From Aphelenchoides besseyi (lineage: Eukaryota > Nematoda > Chromadorea > Rhabditida > Aphelenchoididae): 64,000 bases of DNA. Both the position numbers and the translations under genes were made by a program. Positions 47,901-61,600 of this stretch are shown here, in pieces; position 1 is the stretch's first letter, and every line of letters starts with the position of its first letter. The notes under the pieces were generated by a model that saw only the letters and a list, made by a program, of their open reading frames with translations, was not told the DNA's origin and ran no database searches. Location: assembly GCA_024699855.1 (NCBI GenBank), contig JAMPIQ010000002.1, forward strand, positions 6,076,001 through 6,140,000. Direction: 5' to 3'.

Positions 47901-50900
47901 TCCAAGCGGTGGGTTGAATAACCGAAAGCTGATCAATCTGTCACGAGCGTAAAATTTGACTTTCAAATTTCGATGGAAGCATTCGTTGTGTTATGCCAAC
48001 TAATAGTCTTTTTGTGGTGAATCGGCGCATTAAACCTCCGAGCTGATGGTCGGGAATCTCGAAGACGCGCAGACTAATTGGAAATGACCAGTCGGAGGTT
48101 TGTGGCACGAACGCCGCTGATGACGAGTGGCCAAGGGACGTCCGTTGGTTCTTTGCGCTTATTGCATTTCCGTTTCTTTCCATCCGATTCTCTCCAAAGG
48201 CTATCGATGCGCAGTGTTCGATACCGAAAACTAATTTGCATACTCGACCGGCAACGATCGTTTTCAGGTCCCGGTTTTATTGCGTTCTTTATAATCCAAA
48301 ATCGTAGCGTTGGAATTTTGAATTTGAAATTGTCACGGGTCATTTTTTGGGACGTTATGTCCACTTCTCAACTGTTTGTAAACTCGAAACCCTTGGGATG
48401 TTGGGAGCAATAAGATGAGCAAAGAAATCCGGTGGTGTTTACGAGGATTAGGACTCTCGTTCTTCTTTTGCGCATTTCCATATGCCGCACCCAACGGTCG
48501 GAGTCGCGATCAGTTTTGTTTCTCGGCGTATGCAAATTTTCCTCTCGAAGTGTCCTTATGTTTGCAAATGTGTGAGTGATCTCGTTGTTTTGGTGTTTGC
48601 GACAAAGAACTTGAGGTTACTCATGACTGCGGATTTTCACACTTCTAAGTCGCTAACTGTCGACAGTCGTTGAGTCACAGTGGGATCGGGTATTTGCATT
48701 CGTTTGAAATGATATCAATCAGTCAGTTAGTCGGTTATAAACTGTTGACGCCTTCGCTTGTTTGTGTAATCTAATTCTAATTGGAATTGGTCGCAACCTT
48801 GACAAATTGGCGTCATGTGGTGATTGCGGACACTAAAAACTTCGACGGTCACTCTCTCGACGTTAAAGACTCCAACACCTTCTCCCGCTGTTTAAACTGA
48901 TGCCAAAACAATAAAATCGACACATTTCAACGCGCGTCACCTTGACAAATTTTAATGGTCAGCGCATAAAATTTGCCGGAAAAGCCGACTATTGGCGTTT
49001 ACGACCACCGGTCAGTCCAAGAGTGTCGAGATTCAAAGGTCATGTTAATGCACTTGATATGGCACTGAAATGAGATCCTATTGAATTTCGTATTTCTTGC
49101 AATTTCGTTTATTCAAATTGTTAGCCCACAAATTGTTGCAAACTCTGGGTTGGGGGCGCTGTTAGAAAGTTGATAAAATTGACCATTGGCTCTCTCATAC
49201 AAGTCGTAAATTTGTGTGTTTACTTTGACCGCTCATTCTTCAATCGTTAGCAAAAGATGTTTACGATCCTCATGCTTCTTAGTTTTGTTGACCTTTTCGA
49301 TAAGCCCAAAATGTTTCGATTGACCGTTCACGCTTTTCAGGAAATCTTCTTGTACGACCTACTCGAACGAGAAGCACTGACTCGGGCACACGGCGAATCT
49401 CTGATCGAATTGGACTTCGAGATGTCCGAATTCGTAGGTCTGAAGATGAGCACGTTGTCGCGTAGTTTGGAACAACTGCGAATCAAACACGATTCAGACC
49501 AAAGAATCGGTAGGTCCCGCTTATTGAAGCAATTCAATTGAAACGTTTCAGGATTCCGAGATCAATCAGCTGCAGTCCAACTGCGCAAATGGCTTCAATT
49601 AACAGAGCTGAGCATCGAGAAAACCAAAACAGAACTCATGAAGCATGTAGCAAATCTCAACGAGTTGCAACGTTTACGTGCAGCCCTACAGGTAAATTCG
49701 TTTTCTAGCTACGCAAATTGCATGTTTGCTTTCTGCAAACAACAAAACTTGACTAATCAAGCGGAACCACGTAATCCATCTATTGTATGTTCGCCGAATT
49801 GAAAGCGTAAAACAATAGTCGCCGATGCAACGGGACAATCGCGGGTTTCAAGTGCGATAGGTTGTTGGCGATCAGCGGGAGTTCCCATCGTGCTCGTTAC
49901 TTATCTTCGTTCGTCTGCGAAATGAACGGATTTTACAACTTAACTCAAGGTCAAGCAACACAGATTATCAATAAGTCGGCTTAGTAATACCGCAAATCTT
50001 CGAGTTGACCTTTACGTTCGATCCGTTTCCTTCGCTCTGAGCGTATGCTGACAGAAATAATCATAATAAACGGCTGATAAGCGTGTTCGTTAATTACTGT
50101 TCAGTAGACGTTCGACGGTCTGAACGGTTTCAGCAAAGTGTTTGCTGGAAAACGAACGGTATCTTTTGCAGTACACACGATTTATGTCCTTTTTTATTGG
50201 GTCTCCCTTTCAATATTCTTATCACAAAGACTGATGCTTGACAGTGTGTTTATCGCACTCGTAAACGGAAAACCCATCAATCGATGGGTAGTCTCCAACG
50301 TCTTTTGATTTCTATCAACAGCAGTTTTCTTCTTCGATAATTTTACGTTTTTTCTCGACTCCCAAATCGATTTGCCTTTCAAATCAAAAATGAAGACAAC
50401 CCAGGATTCCCCGATAAAGTTACGTGATTTGAATACACGCGATATTTTTCTCGCCGAATCTTGTGATTGTTGCAACGGAATCCGGTTTGTCGTTTTCCAC
50501 TCGAACGGTCCGCTTCATTGGCGCGAACATCTGGACGAATTGTTGATGCGAAGACAATCGTTTTGTCCGGTATTCCAACAACAGCATTGCAACGTGTTCT
50601 CACACAGGTGTACGATAGTAATGGGTCGATGAGTCTGTGCGCAATAGGAAAACGCGCCAAATTCGCGTCGTGATCAACCGACGGCAAACTGTCGAGTCGT
50701 AAGACACGCGATTTATGACCACGGGCGAGTAAAGTCGGCGGCTTTGATGCAAATCGCTGACCAAAAGCTAATAACCGCATCCACTGCTTTCGGAAATTTT
50801 TGTTTTTGCTTCTTAGCATTCATCTGAAAAGCTCGTTTGGTAGTGGAAGATTGATTCATGCGTTGAATGTAATCAAAACCAGGTCTTCAACCATTCATCA

Positions 50901-53900
50901 TAGTGATAGGGTTCGATACGTGTATTAGCTGGCTTGACAATCAAAAACTGGTCACTTGTATGATTCTCGCCAATTGACGGCCAATCAAACGAGAACTTGA
51001 GAACACATTTACAAGTTGTCAGTTTGGAAGTCATGTGTTTGGTTTGAGCGGCAGTTTTGTTCATTATCCTTATCGTGATTGTCGTTCTTTGGCTCGCACC
51101 TGTTAGTCCAAACTATTCGGGAAATAAGCGAACTGCTAAAAACGAATTTGAGCTCCGACTAATAATCTCAAAACGTCCATTTCACTCATATTGTTTTTTG
51201 CAGACTCTTCAACTCGAAATCGACACTGAAGGTCGTCATCTTCTTCGAGCGGCCGAACGGCATCTAACCGCAAAGTAAGTTCGTGGGTTGATGACTCGGG
51301 GGTTACAGAATTGGCGAGGTTTCAGTCGTCGTGACAAGTTGATCTTAAAACCTCGCATTTCAGAGCTCTTGAATGGACTCCTGAATCGCAAAAAGTACAA
51401 CGATTGAACCGTAACTTTGAAGCTCTCAAGACTCGTTGGTGTGTTCTGAATCTCGCAGGAGCCGAGTGTTTGGAGCGAATCAACAATTTTATTGAACGTT
51501 TTACCGTAAGTTTCACATCGAACCTTTAAATGGCGTTTTCAATTCGCACTTCTATGGCTAATTGAACGCTTATTGCCGACTGCTAAACGAGAAACTTCTG
51601 ACCACCCGTCGAACTTAAAAGAAGCCGCTAAATTTTGATTGTCAGTCCGATTAATCGACCTCATTCGCAGTTTGTCTTCTTTACAGCCTTCAGATATTAC
51701 GCTGAATTCATTAAGAGCGCTTGTCATAAGAAAGATCGAACAGCTATGTTTTCTCTTCGCGGGTCTTCTGATTCATTTGACCGACGATTCCTCATAATGA
51801 AAATGATGTTTCCATTTGATTGTCCACTTTCAATACCAAAAAGGCTTTTTGTTTGATTCATTTCGACGACTGGTCAACGGTCAAATTCGCGTTGCTGCAC
51901 GCTTTTTCCCAAAGGAGACGCGGATGACAACTCGGTTGTCCGGATTCCTCTCTCGAAAAACAAACAAAATTGCCACCGCTGGTCATTGGGATTTCCGACG
52001 TTCCGGTGAAGTTCGTTTCCGCTCTTTGCGCAATTTCGAGCTCAGGTGGCGCGCATGTCTATCGCGAACATCGATAGACGAGCGCACTGTATGTCCGACC
52101 AATTTTCGGGAGTTTTTATGCGGCGCGAATTGTCACAACTCGGAGGTTATTGCGCCGAAACATTCTTCACCAAATGCCATTCGAAATGTTTAAACAAGGG
52201 AATTCGTTTGATCTCACGACTAATTACCATGGAAAAGACATTTGGTGTGAAATAGCGTTCTATTCATCTTGCGAGTTAACGTGTCAACTCTTTTGACGGA
52301 ACCGCAGCTCATGAAAACACGGAGATCACTGCAAAGGAAGTTTTTCGGTGATTTCCCTATCGCATCACAGTTGTTAGACGCTTCGAGTTTTGAGTCCGTC
52401 AAATTTAAAAAATCAACGGCAATTCACTTTGCAGTTTCCGCTCGTCATCCGCGAATTCCGGTCGTGAGGAGCAGGTGCGCTGATTTCCTTTGGTCTTCAA
52501 CTTGAAATCCTGAGGCGGTCAGAACTCTCCATAAAATTATTATCGATCATTTTCAATTCGTCCCAACGGCCGACAAATTGGCGACTTCAATTGATCTGAT
52601 GGCGTGAAATTGGAGACGTGGGGTTTCACTGTCTAATTGGCGCATAGATGGTTTGATTAGTGACCGTGAGCTCGTTAGCTGCTCGGTTGCTGTTTACGTT
52701 TCCACCTGTGGCGATCGACGGAAATTGTTTTCGCGTTCGGTCCCCTCAATTAGCGTGAGCCGCCGATTTCTAATTGAGCAGACGCGTGAAAACACCGGAA
52801 CGGGAATTCTGGAATTGCGGTTTTGGATTCGCGACGCACACAATTTGCGTTTGTTGTGACCGTCTAAGTTTCGATCTTTCGCTTCAAGGACACTGGAAAT
52901 TGCGGTTTATGGCCAACTGTTGATTTGTGACGGCAATTTTGGTTTCATTTTCTGACCTATTTTACGGCCGATTGCGCGAAATTGAACCGCTAACGACCGT
53001 GCCGACTTCAATCGCATCTGCCATTAGACGACGACTCGGAAAGCTACGCAAACGAGTGTACGCTTTCGAGCTGATGACCATTTTTGACTGCAAGTTTGGG
53101 TTACGAGACCAACTGATCGCGCGGTTGCTATGCGAATCGAAAATGTTGAGATTTGCGGGACTCATCCAAATGGCTACCCAGCAATTCTATCGAGAGCCAC
53201 GATCTTGTTTATTTGCCCAACCGTTTGGCCACTCGTTTGCAGCACTTTGATTTTGACCCTACGGTTTTTCGTCGATTCGAATCTTTTTCTTACCAGTGGT
53301 CATTCGTTGACTGATCCAATTGGACGGCGACGAAATTCGAGAAATTTCACCGCTTTGTGTCCTCGAGTTTGTTTGTCCAAACTCGCCGTGAGCTCTTCGA
53401 TCCACCAACTTTACGGACGATCCGCACAAAAATCGCCTTTGAATCTTTTTCCCGAGTTTTTCATGCGAAGGTTTGTAGTTGAAATGATTTCACATGAATC
53501 GGCATCTTTTGCTCCGCCAACTTTTCTCACACGTTTTCTGTTGCAAAACGCGAAATTGCGCACTCGCTTTCAAACCGTACGCTCCGCTGACTATTGACAT
53601 GATCCATGAAGGACAAAGCGCGATTCGAGGGTCGAAAACTTTCATATTTAACATTGCAATACAAAGACCTTGATTGCAGGGTAGTGAAGAGTATAGCTCC
53701 GATCGTGAGTCGGTTGGGAGTCTGGAGCCGGCGCGCAAACGGGCACGTCGCATCGACTCGTTCGAGCCCTCCAGAAGCCTCGAAGCCGATCTTCAGGCGG
53801 AAGACGAGACTGACGACGACGTGATCCCGTTTGGTGCCAACGAATACGAGCCATTGGGTCCGATGATGTCTGATGCTGCACTTTCGGACGTGGAGTACGA

Positions 53901-56900
53901 GAATCATCGCGGTCAACGAGTTAAAAACAGGTGATCAACAAGAATAACCTCAAAATTTTACTTGAATTTAGAGGAGCAATGGCTTTGATTAGTCCGATTG
54001 ATGATCCGATTACAATCGGTGGAACATTGGAACATCGAACTTCTTCCGAAGACGGTTGGAGCAGCAGCAAAACTCATGACGTTGGTTATTCAAGTGGTGA
54101 AAACAGTATCCACGAAGCGTTGAATGCAATCGGAAGGTAAGTAAAAAGAAGGTTGTTAAATGAAAGTTTTTGTTTTACTTCCAAAAATCAAAACAAACGC
54201 TAGCAATTGTCTTAGTATGCGAGTCGAATGATCGATCGGAATGTCCAATTGGTCTTCGTTTTGTTCAGGAAGTTTGAGCTCACAATCGTGATAGAACTAG
54301 CGGACATGAAAACAAACGTTATTTCCATTTGTAGTGATTCAATGGTCGATTTTTGTTCGTTCGTTTGGTTTCTCGATGTTCGTTTTTTCGTGAACACAAA
54401 CCTCACGAAACGTTCTCAAGTTTTTGTACTTTCGCTCTTAGAACTCTTCCGACGATTAGCAACTTCTTAAATTTGTTCATTTTTCAATTAAAACAAAGTT
54501 ACTCGCTAACTATACGGAGTTTGTTTTCTTGTCCCAATGAAATCGATACCAACTTTTGTCCACACAAAACGATCCGATTCACACGCAGCAACTTTTTCCA
54601 TTGGCTATTTGTTTTTGTAAGCTCAAACAATGACTATTTTCAGTGACCTGCTCATCAATCCCACAGAATCGACTCAAACAGACGGAGATCTCGAGCGAAT
54701 GCGTGAAAGGCCAATACTCGCTGTCAGTGCCTACTATCGAACAGTGTTGTTGGACGAGTCGGAAAATACCGATCAGAAGTTGTCGTTGCAAGAGGTCCCG
54801 AAATTCAATTTCGATCTTCTGTCCGAGAATGAACCGTTGAGTGAATCGCTAATTGTACATGCCGACGAAGAGCCGATGCCTGAATTGGATGATTACAGCG
54901 AAGTGATGCGTCTTTTGGATGAAACACCCTCATCACTTCAAATGGGAACTAGGTTTGATTACAATCCTCAAAAAGTCATCATCAATTGTTGGGCGAACAT
55001 TGTCAATTAACTGTGCAAAAACATTTAAAAACAAGAGTGTAAAAACCAAGTATGATGTAGGCTTCAGGTTAGGGGAATTCGATGATTCAATGAAGTCGAT
55101 TCGCATATCCCTACAGCCTTCGAACCGATTTGAGATTGTTTCCAACATAATTGTTTTCAGTCGTCTTTCTCGCATTGTCACGTCTTTTACTCTCATTGAT
55201 TGTCGTTGAAACAACTTATATTTATTAATTTCAAAATAACAATTTAACATTAATGTTTAAAATGGGATGAGAATTTCGACTAACCGAGAATTTCAGCTTG
55301 TCGAAATGGTCCGAGTTGAAAAGTGCTGCACATGCACGTCGTATTTCAACTCACGGACGAACCAGCGGATTGTTTGCTTCCAGTGCTCCAAAGATCAACC
55401 GTTACAGCTTACCCAATGGAACTGGTGGAGTAAGTTTAACTTGGAATATTGGAATAACCACTTTCCTAGATGTCTTGTGATGCAAGTAGTGAAGAATCGG
55501 ATGCCAATGATGGGCATTTGAATGGACAAATGAGTATTTCGTTTAACGGTCGTACTTCTGGTGATTTTCTCAGCACTCCAACAACACACGCTTATTCACA
55601 ACCGTCAGTACGAAAACGTCGGTTGCCTCGTTCAACTCTACACGCACTTTCCGTTCCAACGTCAACACCGCGAACAAACAGCTCATCGGTCCTACGCCAT
55701 TTGGCCATGGACCAATCGATCTATGTCCCACAAATGGAACTGATGAGTCGTTCATTGAACGTCGATCGATATGCAACTGGATCAACAAAGAGACGTGTTT
55801 TGAGACGTCGAATGCGACGAACCGCGTCTGATAGCGCGGATGTTGGAATACAATCCAAAGGTAAGTTGAGTTTTATTGTAAATGTGTTTCTGTCGAAGAA
55901 ATTGAATCTTTCTTCTGTTTACGTAACAAAATCCTTCATTCTTTCGTTTTAGAGGTTGGACGTCGTTTTCTTCTTGTTCGCCGCAACTCAATGGAAAGCA
56001 ATTCCTCATCCACGACGTTCCAGGAGTCAGGAGACGCACATTTCGAATGGGATGAGTACAGAGTGAGTGGAAAAGAAGCGTTTGAATGACGCGAAATCAA
56101 TTAGCTGCAATTTTTTGATGTTCATGTAGGGCTGCTTATTTTTGAGAAAAAATGATTACTGTTGAACTCTCTCTAGGCACACAAAAATGCGTAAAATGGT
56201 TTCCCTTAGGGTTTTTAATTTTGATTAATTACGTCAAGATCCTGGAGGTCTCCAACAGTTTTTCGGAATCATGGTTTCAAAGCAAACAAACGCGTTCGGA
56301 GGTTCACTTCAATCCGAAGGGCTCATTTGGCTGCTGCTTTTATTGCCGCTTTTATGGACGCCATTGGAGTGTTGAGTGGAGGCTTATTCACGTTTCGTTG
56401 GGGCGTCATTCTTTTCGATCGGAATTGCGAAATTCCCTGTTCCACGTTGACTAGTGGGGTCGTTCAGCCGTTCGAAAAGCTAAAGGGCTTAGCATTTCTA
56501 TCTGTTTGTTTTTGTCCATCAGAAGGCCGATCATCGTTCGCACTGTACGTACGTTCGCTTCGGCAGGTCGAATTGCACGCGAAACATCCACCCACGATCC
56601 GACTGTTGCTTTCGACTAAAAAACGAGTTGGTTGAGTTCACTACTTTTTTGTCACGTGAAGAAAAAAGCGAAAACAACAAAAACGCTCCCCGACTTTTCG
56701 CGTCCTCGAGCGAACGAAAAAGACGCAGCTGCTCGTCTTCTTCTCGTGCGAAGGACGTCCGAAAACACGCGCAACTTTTTTGTTGTTGTTTTCCAGCGTC
56801 CTTCTGGTTGTCAGAGTGGATTCGCTGTAATTGAGAAGACAAAACGTTTGTCAATTAATTAAACGACGAAAAAACCGATCCGACCGTTTTTTTCACTTTA

Positions 56901-58650
56901 AAATGCACCTCGAAAGTTGTTTTTAAACTTCCGTTCGATTAAACTGCGCGTTCGGTACTTTGAACGAAAAATATTTTGCGCGTTCATGTCTTTTCGACTA
57001 CTTGTCACTTTCCTTATCATCTCCAATTAACTCATCACCGCAAATCTCCACTTCCCATGTTCCGATGGCAAATGAGCTTATTGACGAGTTTCGCGCACTC
57101 GGACACCAAACGCTTTTCAGTTGGCTGCTCGTCGGTCGCTATGGGACTTCAAGGCGGTTGTTTGGATGCGTCCTTTGGCCCAAAAACTTTTCTCGCCGTT
57201 TTCTTTAACTGTTGCGCAACAGTAAATTAGGATTCGAAAACGTTGGTATCCTTGAAATGGCTTGATTGAGAACGTGGATCTTTTTTTTGAAACGAAAGAC
57301 TAGAAAGACTATTGTTTTCTACTTATCAATCAAACTCGTTCGCTAGTTGTCGCCCAAAAAACAATCAAATGAGCAGCGAAATGTTTTGTTCGTGTCTTTA
57401 CACTTATTTTTCTTCTAAACGTTCACTCTTGTGATTGTAGGAAGAGCCTTTAAATGAAGATGTAACAATGGCCCCCAATAGCACAATAATGAACGGCATC
57501 CATCAGCCGAACGTTGCCTCGTCTACTACACCGATTTTGTCGCCATTGGATTTGGACGAAGACTTTCAAACCGAATTGCCACTCGTCGATGTTAACGAGA
57601 ATCTGAGCATCCGTTCATTCTTACGCCAAACACGTCGAACTCTCGATGACACCATCCGTCAGCTACAAGATCAAATGGACGATGAAAGAGCGGTACGTTT
57701 AGATTCCAAGGGAAAAAACTTTCAATAGAAGTGAACCAAAAAGTACTCATTCCTCCGTTTATCTTTAAAAGCAAAAACTGTTTTCGATGTTGCTTATCAC
57801 CGTCAGAATACTCGAATTGCGGTTCGCTTTTGCAATTCGAATGCAATCGGTCGGCGGTTTTGATCGGATCATTTTGACTGCCAATCGAATGAGCAAACGG
57901 CGTGAAGTCATTTGCTCTGTTCGTGTAAACAAACACGATGTCGTTGTCGAAAAGTCTCGATTCGACATTTCGCTTTTTATGTCCGACTTGTAGTTTCGAT
58001 TTGGAGGTTCTCAACTTTTCGGATCCAAATATTGAAAAAGAATACCCGCTTCTACCCCGATTAGAGGTATCGAATTCTTCTCGTCATAGCTGACACTTCT
58101 ATGTGAACTTATCTTATAGTTTTTATTTCAGCAAAGCTTGGAAGATATCGAACGACTTCATGAACAATGGTTGTTACTCATCGAACAAAACAAAATTCCG
58201 TCACCGGAAACGTTGAACGCCGTGGAAGTGAACAAAATTCTCGAACAATTTCGACTGATTCGATCTCATCACTCTCAACTCAACGGCTCCACATTCAAAT
58301 TGGACAGTCAACTCACACCATCTGCTTCATATGACGATTTGAATGTCGCCACAATGGAAGAAGAAAAAGTGAGTGAATATGAGTATTGAGCATTGCATTA
58401 TCCCACTAATTTTCAGGAGCTGTCTACTGTAACACCAGTTGTTGGATCACGGAGTTTCGCTTCGCGTGTTGGCTCATCGATTCGCGAAAATCAAACGTTG
58501 CGATCGGTTTTGTCGTGTTTTGTGCTCATGGGCATGGGTCTGATTCTTCTGAGTCTGGTTGCCGATGACGAGATCTTCACTCGTTCGGGACATTGGACCT
58601 ACAAATTCGGACCACAATTGCGTTATGTTCAAGGTCCGCCACCTGTTTAG
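44914..58650 (+). CDS. KASH-domain nuclear envelope protein (LINC complex), UNC-83-like
   Basis: Fifteen exons: 44914-45126, 45995-46096, 49341-49509, 49552-49691, 51204-51274, 51364-51505, 53680-53930, 53972-54136, 54644-54952, 55297-55429, 55470-55860, 55953-56062, 57441-57692, 58132-58368 and 58417-58650. They sum to 2919 nt (972 residues) with every phase matching. The N-terminal third is helical and spectrin-repeat-like (LREALTRAHGES-type helices, ETHLLRAAERHL region, FEALKTRWCVLNLAG). The middle is acidic and Ser-rich (EDETDDDVIPF). Then come a basic block (TKRRVLRRRMRRTAS) and the tryptophan-acidic HFEWDEYR. The end has TM VLSCFVLMGMGLILLSLVA and luminal FGPQLRYVQGPPPV, the KASH signature in which PPPx binds SUN proteins. 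It should bridge the outer nuclear membrane to motors. No CH (actin-binding) domain seen. Size is near that of UNC-83 (about 1040). A further 5' exon is possible. Confidence 0.88.
46097..49340 (+). other. 3.2-kb intron of the KASH gene
   Basis: A GTCAGT donor and a TTTTCAG acceptor enclose 3244 bp, about seventy times the usual intron here. Scattered frames of 60-111 codons overlap on both strands and show no domain. Other large introns of the same gene are 45127-45994, 49692-51203, 51506-53679 and 56063-57440. The short ones (about 40 nt) lie between clustered exons. I see no nested gene. Confidence 0.6.
56036..56062 (+). other. putative kinesin light chain-binding W-acidic motif in the KASH protein
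   Basis: Exon 12 ends HFEWDEYR. The short E-W-D/E core flanked by acidic residues is the form of W-acidic motif that binds the kinesin light chain TPR groove. UNC-83 and nesprins are known to recruit kinesin-1 during nuclear migration. One motif hit is weak evidence on its own, but the protein class fits. Confidence 0.45.
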
Positions 58651-58683
58651 TTTTGTTTATCATCCTCGTCTTTGACTGTATTC

Positions 58684-58689
58684 ATTAAA
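58684..58689 (+). terminator. polyadenylation signal ATTAAA of the KASH gene
   Basis: ATTAAA 34 nt past the stop codon, followed by a T-rich tract. AATAAA at 58751-58756 is a second candidate. Confidence 0.5.
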
Positions 58690-61600
58690 CTTGTTGTTTT
58701 TTGTACTCAACTTATGCATTTTTTAAGAACATTTTGCGTTTCAGAGCTATAAATAAACGTCCATTTGCTATTTATTTCCTGTGCAGATATTTCACACAAG
58801 TGCCTGATATCCCGAAACCCTTTGATTCTTTTTGTGTACTCAATTGGCTTTATTTTCAACTTTCTTTTAACGCAATAACTCAAAATGCATTTCATATTGT
58901 TACCATCTGAATACTATCGATTTTGGAGAAATGTTCTCAAGCTTAGGATCCAAAAACCCTAAAAATTAGCACAAAATCAGTTCATTCATTATTACTCAAA
59001 ATACTTCCATTGGATTAAGGTCTCAAAGTTGAAAAAACTAAAAACGAATAAAAACGATAAGCCCATAGTGTGTGTTTATGTGCAAAATCAGAACTCAATG
59101 GTCGGTGTCATCAATGGTCACATTAATTGGATGAATAAAAGGACAACGAGTTCCCAATGAAATGAATTCGAATGTCCAACTGCTTCGAGAGATGTTTTCC
59201 CTGTGGATGTACATGAATTTGAGCGTATTTCTCATTGTCAAATTTGTCAAAACGTTGGTAGTGGCTGTGCATTAGGATATTTACATTTCGATCCCACCAT
59301 CCGTCGACTTTTCTTCGTTAGACTTCTGTCTGTCAAAAGTGTCAAGAGCGATGCAACGCTCAATTTTTGTTGTCCGCCTTTTCGGCACAATTTGCCAATG
59401 CAAAGTGGACGGCGATTCGAAGTCAAACTCGGTAGTTCTCTAGGTTTTCGTTGTAATTAGCATTCCGTCGAGAATTCAGTTTCTGTTTAATTCGTCTGTA
59501 AATGTGCAGAGTTTGTGTTCATATCGTGAAATCGTTGTCTTTTTTGGAGAGTTTAGTGATTTGTTGAGTAAACTCGACGGTGCTTGTTGTTCTAATGGTA
59601 GTAGTTAGATCGTTTCGGATCCCGAAGAGTAATCTTTGCATAGCAAATCTTTTGGTCCAGGGCAGCCAAAGAGAAGAAGTGGAATTCACAGGAAGAGAGC
59701 AATGAAAAAAGTTTTGACTTCAAATTTTATTCCGTGCATCTTATCGTGCAGTAGTCGGAATGATAGTCGAGGAATCGCAGAACCCAAAACTTGACAAATG
59801 AGTTGGCCGAAGGCCGTTTTTCGACAACGCCGAAATATGTTTTTTGTATTAGAAGTTTCACTTTAAATCTCTTTCAAAATGTCGTTTTTATTCTTCACAT
59901 AAAACTTTACAAATGTGCTGGAGTGAATAATTGAGGCGTCTGTTTATTAACCACTGCCTTCAAATTAACTTCGTTTATGTTCAGAGGTTGATGTTTTCGA
60001 CGTTACTTATTCCACTTGCAAATCTTCGGACCGAGGATTCCGACTACAAAAGTTTCTTAAAAGTTTAATCCACTTCATTTTTGAGTTCACGTGTCTTCTT
60101 TGGCTCCTTCGGACCAGAATAGTGATTACTCGACGGCGGTCCGTTAACGTTTTGCGCATTTAAATGAGCGTACCAGTGGGATTATTTGTAAATAAACGAC
60201 GGATTTCCGGGTTCTGTTTCGTGTTTGTTACGTAATTCAATTATTACTCGATAGCATTTGAAATGAGTAAAAATAGTGCTGAGATTTTATTTAGGACCCT
60301 ATTCGAGCCTTAGAATCATGAGATTAGTTATCAAATGGAGTGCCAATTTCACCTTACGAAAGTACAATTGAAAGAAACTGCCCAGTAATGGTCTACAGCA
60401 CTGGCGATCGTCAATTCCCTCGCCATCATCATTTAGGTCGTAAGTTCGAAAGTGTTAGTGTGTTGACAAGTGGGTGAACATGTCGTTGTTATTAGTGATA
60501 TTCGGTTGTACGGTTTGTTTTGTAGAGACAATTTTGTATTTTTGTGTAGTTTTCTGGCCTATGTCGACAACAAATCCGTCTACTTCGAACGAATTCTTTG
60601 GCACTACAGGATTTATTTCGAGGCGACCATCCTGGTTTTTATTAAACATTTCCTTGAAAACATACAAATTTATGTCGTTGAAATTTCATTGCCGTTTCTG
60701 TTGAAGCAAAAGATCGTAAAAAACCGGATGTTGTCGTTTCTTCCGCCTGTGGATTTCCGAGTAACAAGTTAAACCGTTTAATTTGCAATCTGAAATGCGT
60801 ATTATCATAATACTCGTATTTGAATATTGTGCAGAACACACGTTATCCTCCGACTTTACCGACCTAACAACCGCAACACGTTTCCTACAAAAAACGACCA
60901 AAAATCCTTTGGTTGAATGAGCGTGTGAAGACCCTACTTGAACCCTCCCTTTGGCATTAGGCGCGTCTTCTATCTATCAGTTCGGGTAGCAGTAGTTAGA
61001 GGTACGAAGACGTAAAGTGAATACTTTAGAACTTTCGGTTTGACTTCCTCATTTCGATTTGAACTTTTTCTCATTTTCCAATGACGATTAAAGACCAAAT
61101 ACTCAACGCTTAACGAACGCTACACGACCTTCCCAACAATGGGTACTGGGGGCCAAGCAAAATCGGATAGAATGCTTGATTGACAAGTTTTCACTTTGCT
61201 GATTCGGAGAACAATATTTTGCTGAATAGTTCTGATGGTTAATCCTCGCATCTATCATGGAAATAGCATTTGGATAGTCGGTGGTGGTTGGCTTCATTGT
61301 TATAATCGAGCGCTTTTGCCAAATTATCAGCAAGTCAAATACGCGCGTCTCGACGTCTTGATGACGGAGAGCCAATTGACATGCTTATGGATTCACGACT
61401 CTATTCCCTAAACGTTCTCACCGTCCGTCCCCGTTCTTATTGGCTCAATTTAAATAAATGCGTGCATGTAATGGAACAGTAAATGCTTCCTGTCATTGCT
61501 TATTACTAAGAATCCTTTTGCTCATTCGGATTTCGTGCTGAATTCCGTGTTACACTTTTGTAGGCAAATGCGATTGTCCATGTTTGACCAGTCAATTTAC

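Noticed and set aside
46097..49340. Possible nested gene or mobile element in the largest KASH-gene intron
   Set aside because: No transposase or reverse-transcriptase motif, terminal repeats or consistent exon chain could be seen on either strand.
60455..60667. Minus-strand frame containing NKNQDGRLEIN, considered as an EF-hand exon
   Set aside because: The loop lacks the spacing of calcium ligands and flanking helices, and the next stretch with D/N residues is in a conflicting frame.
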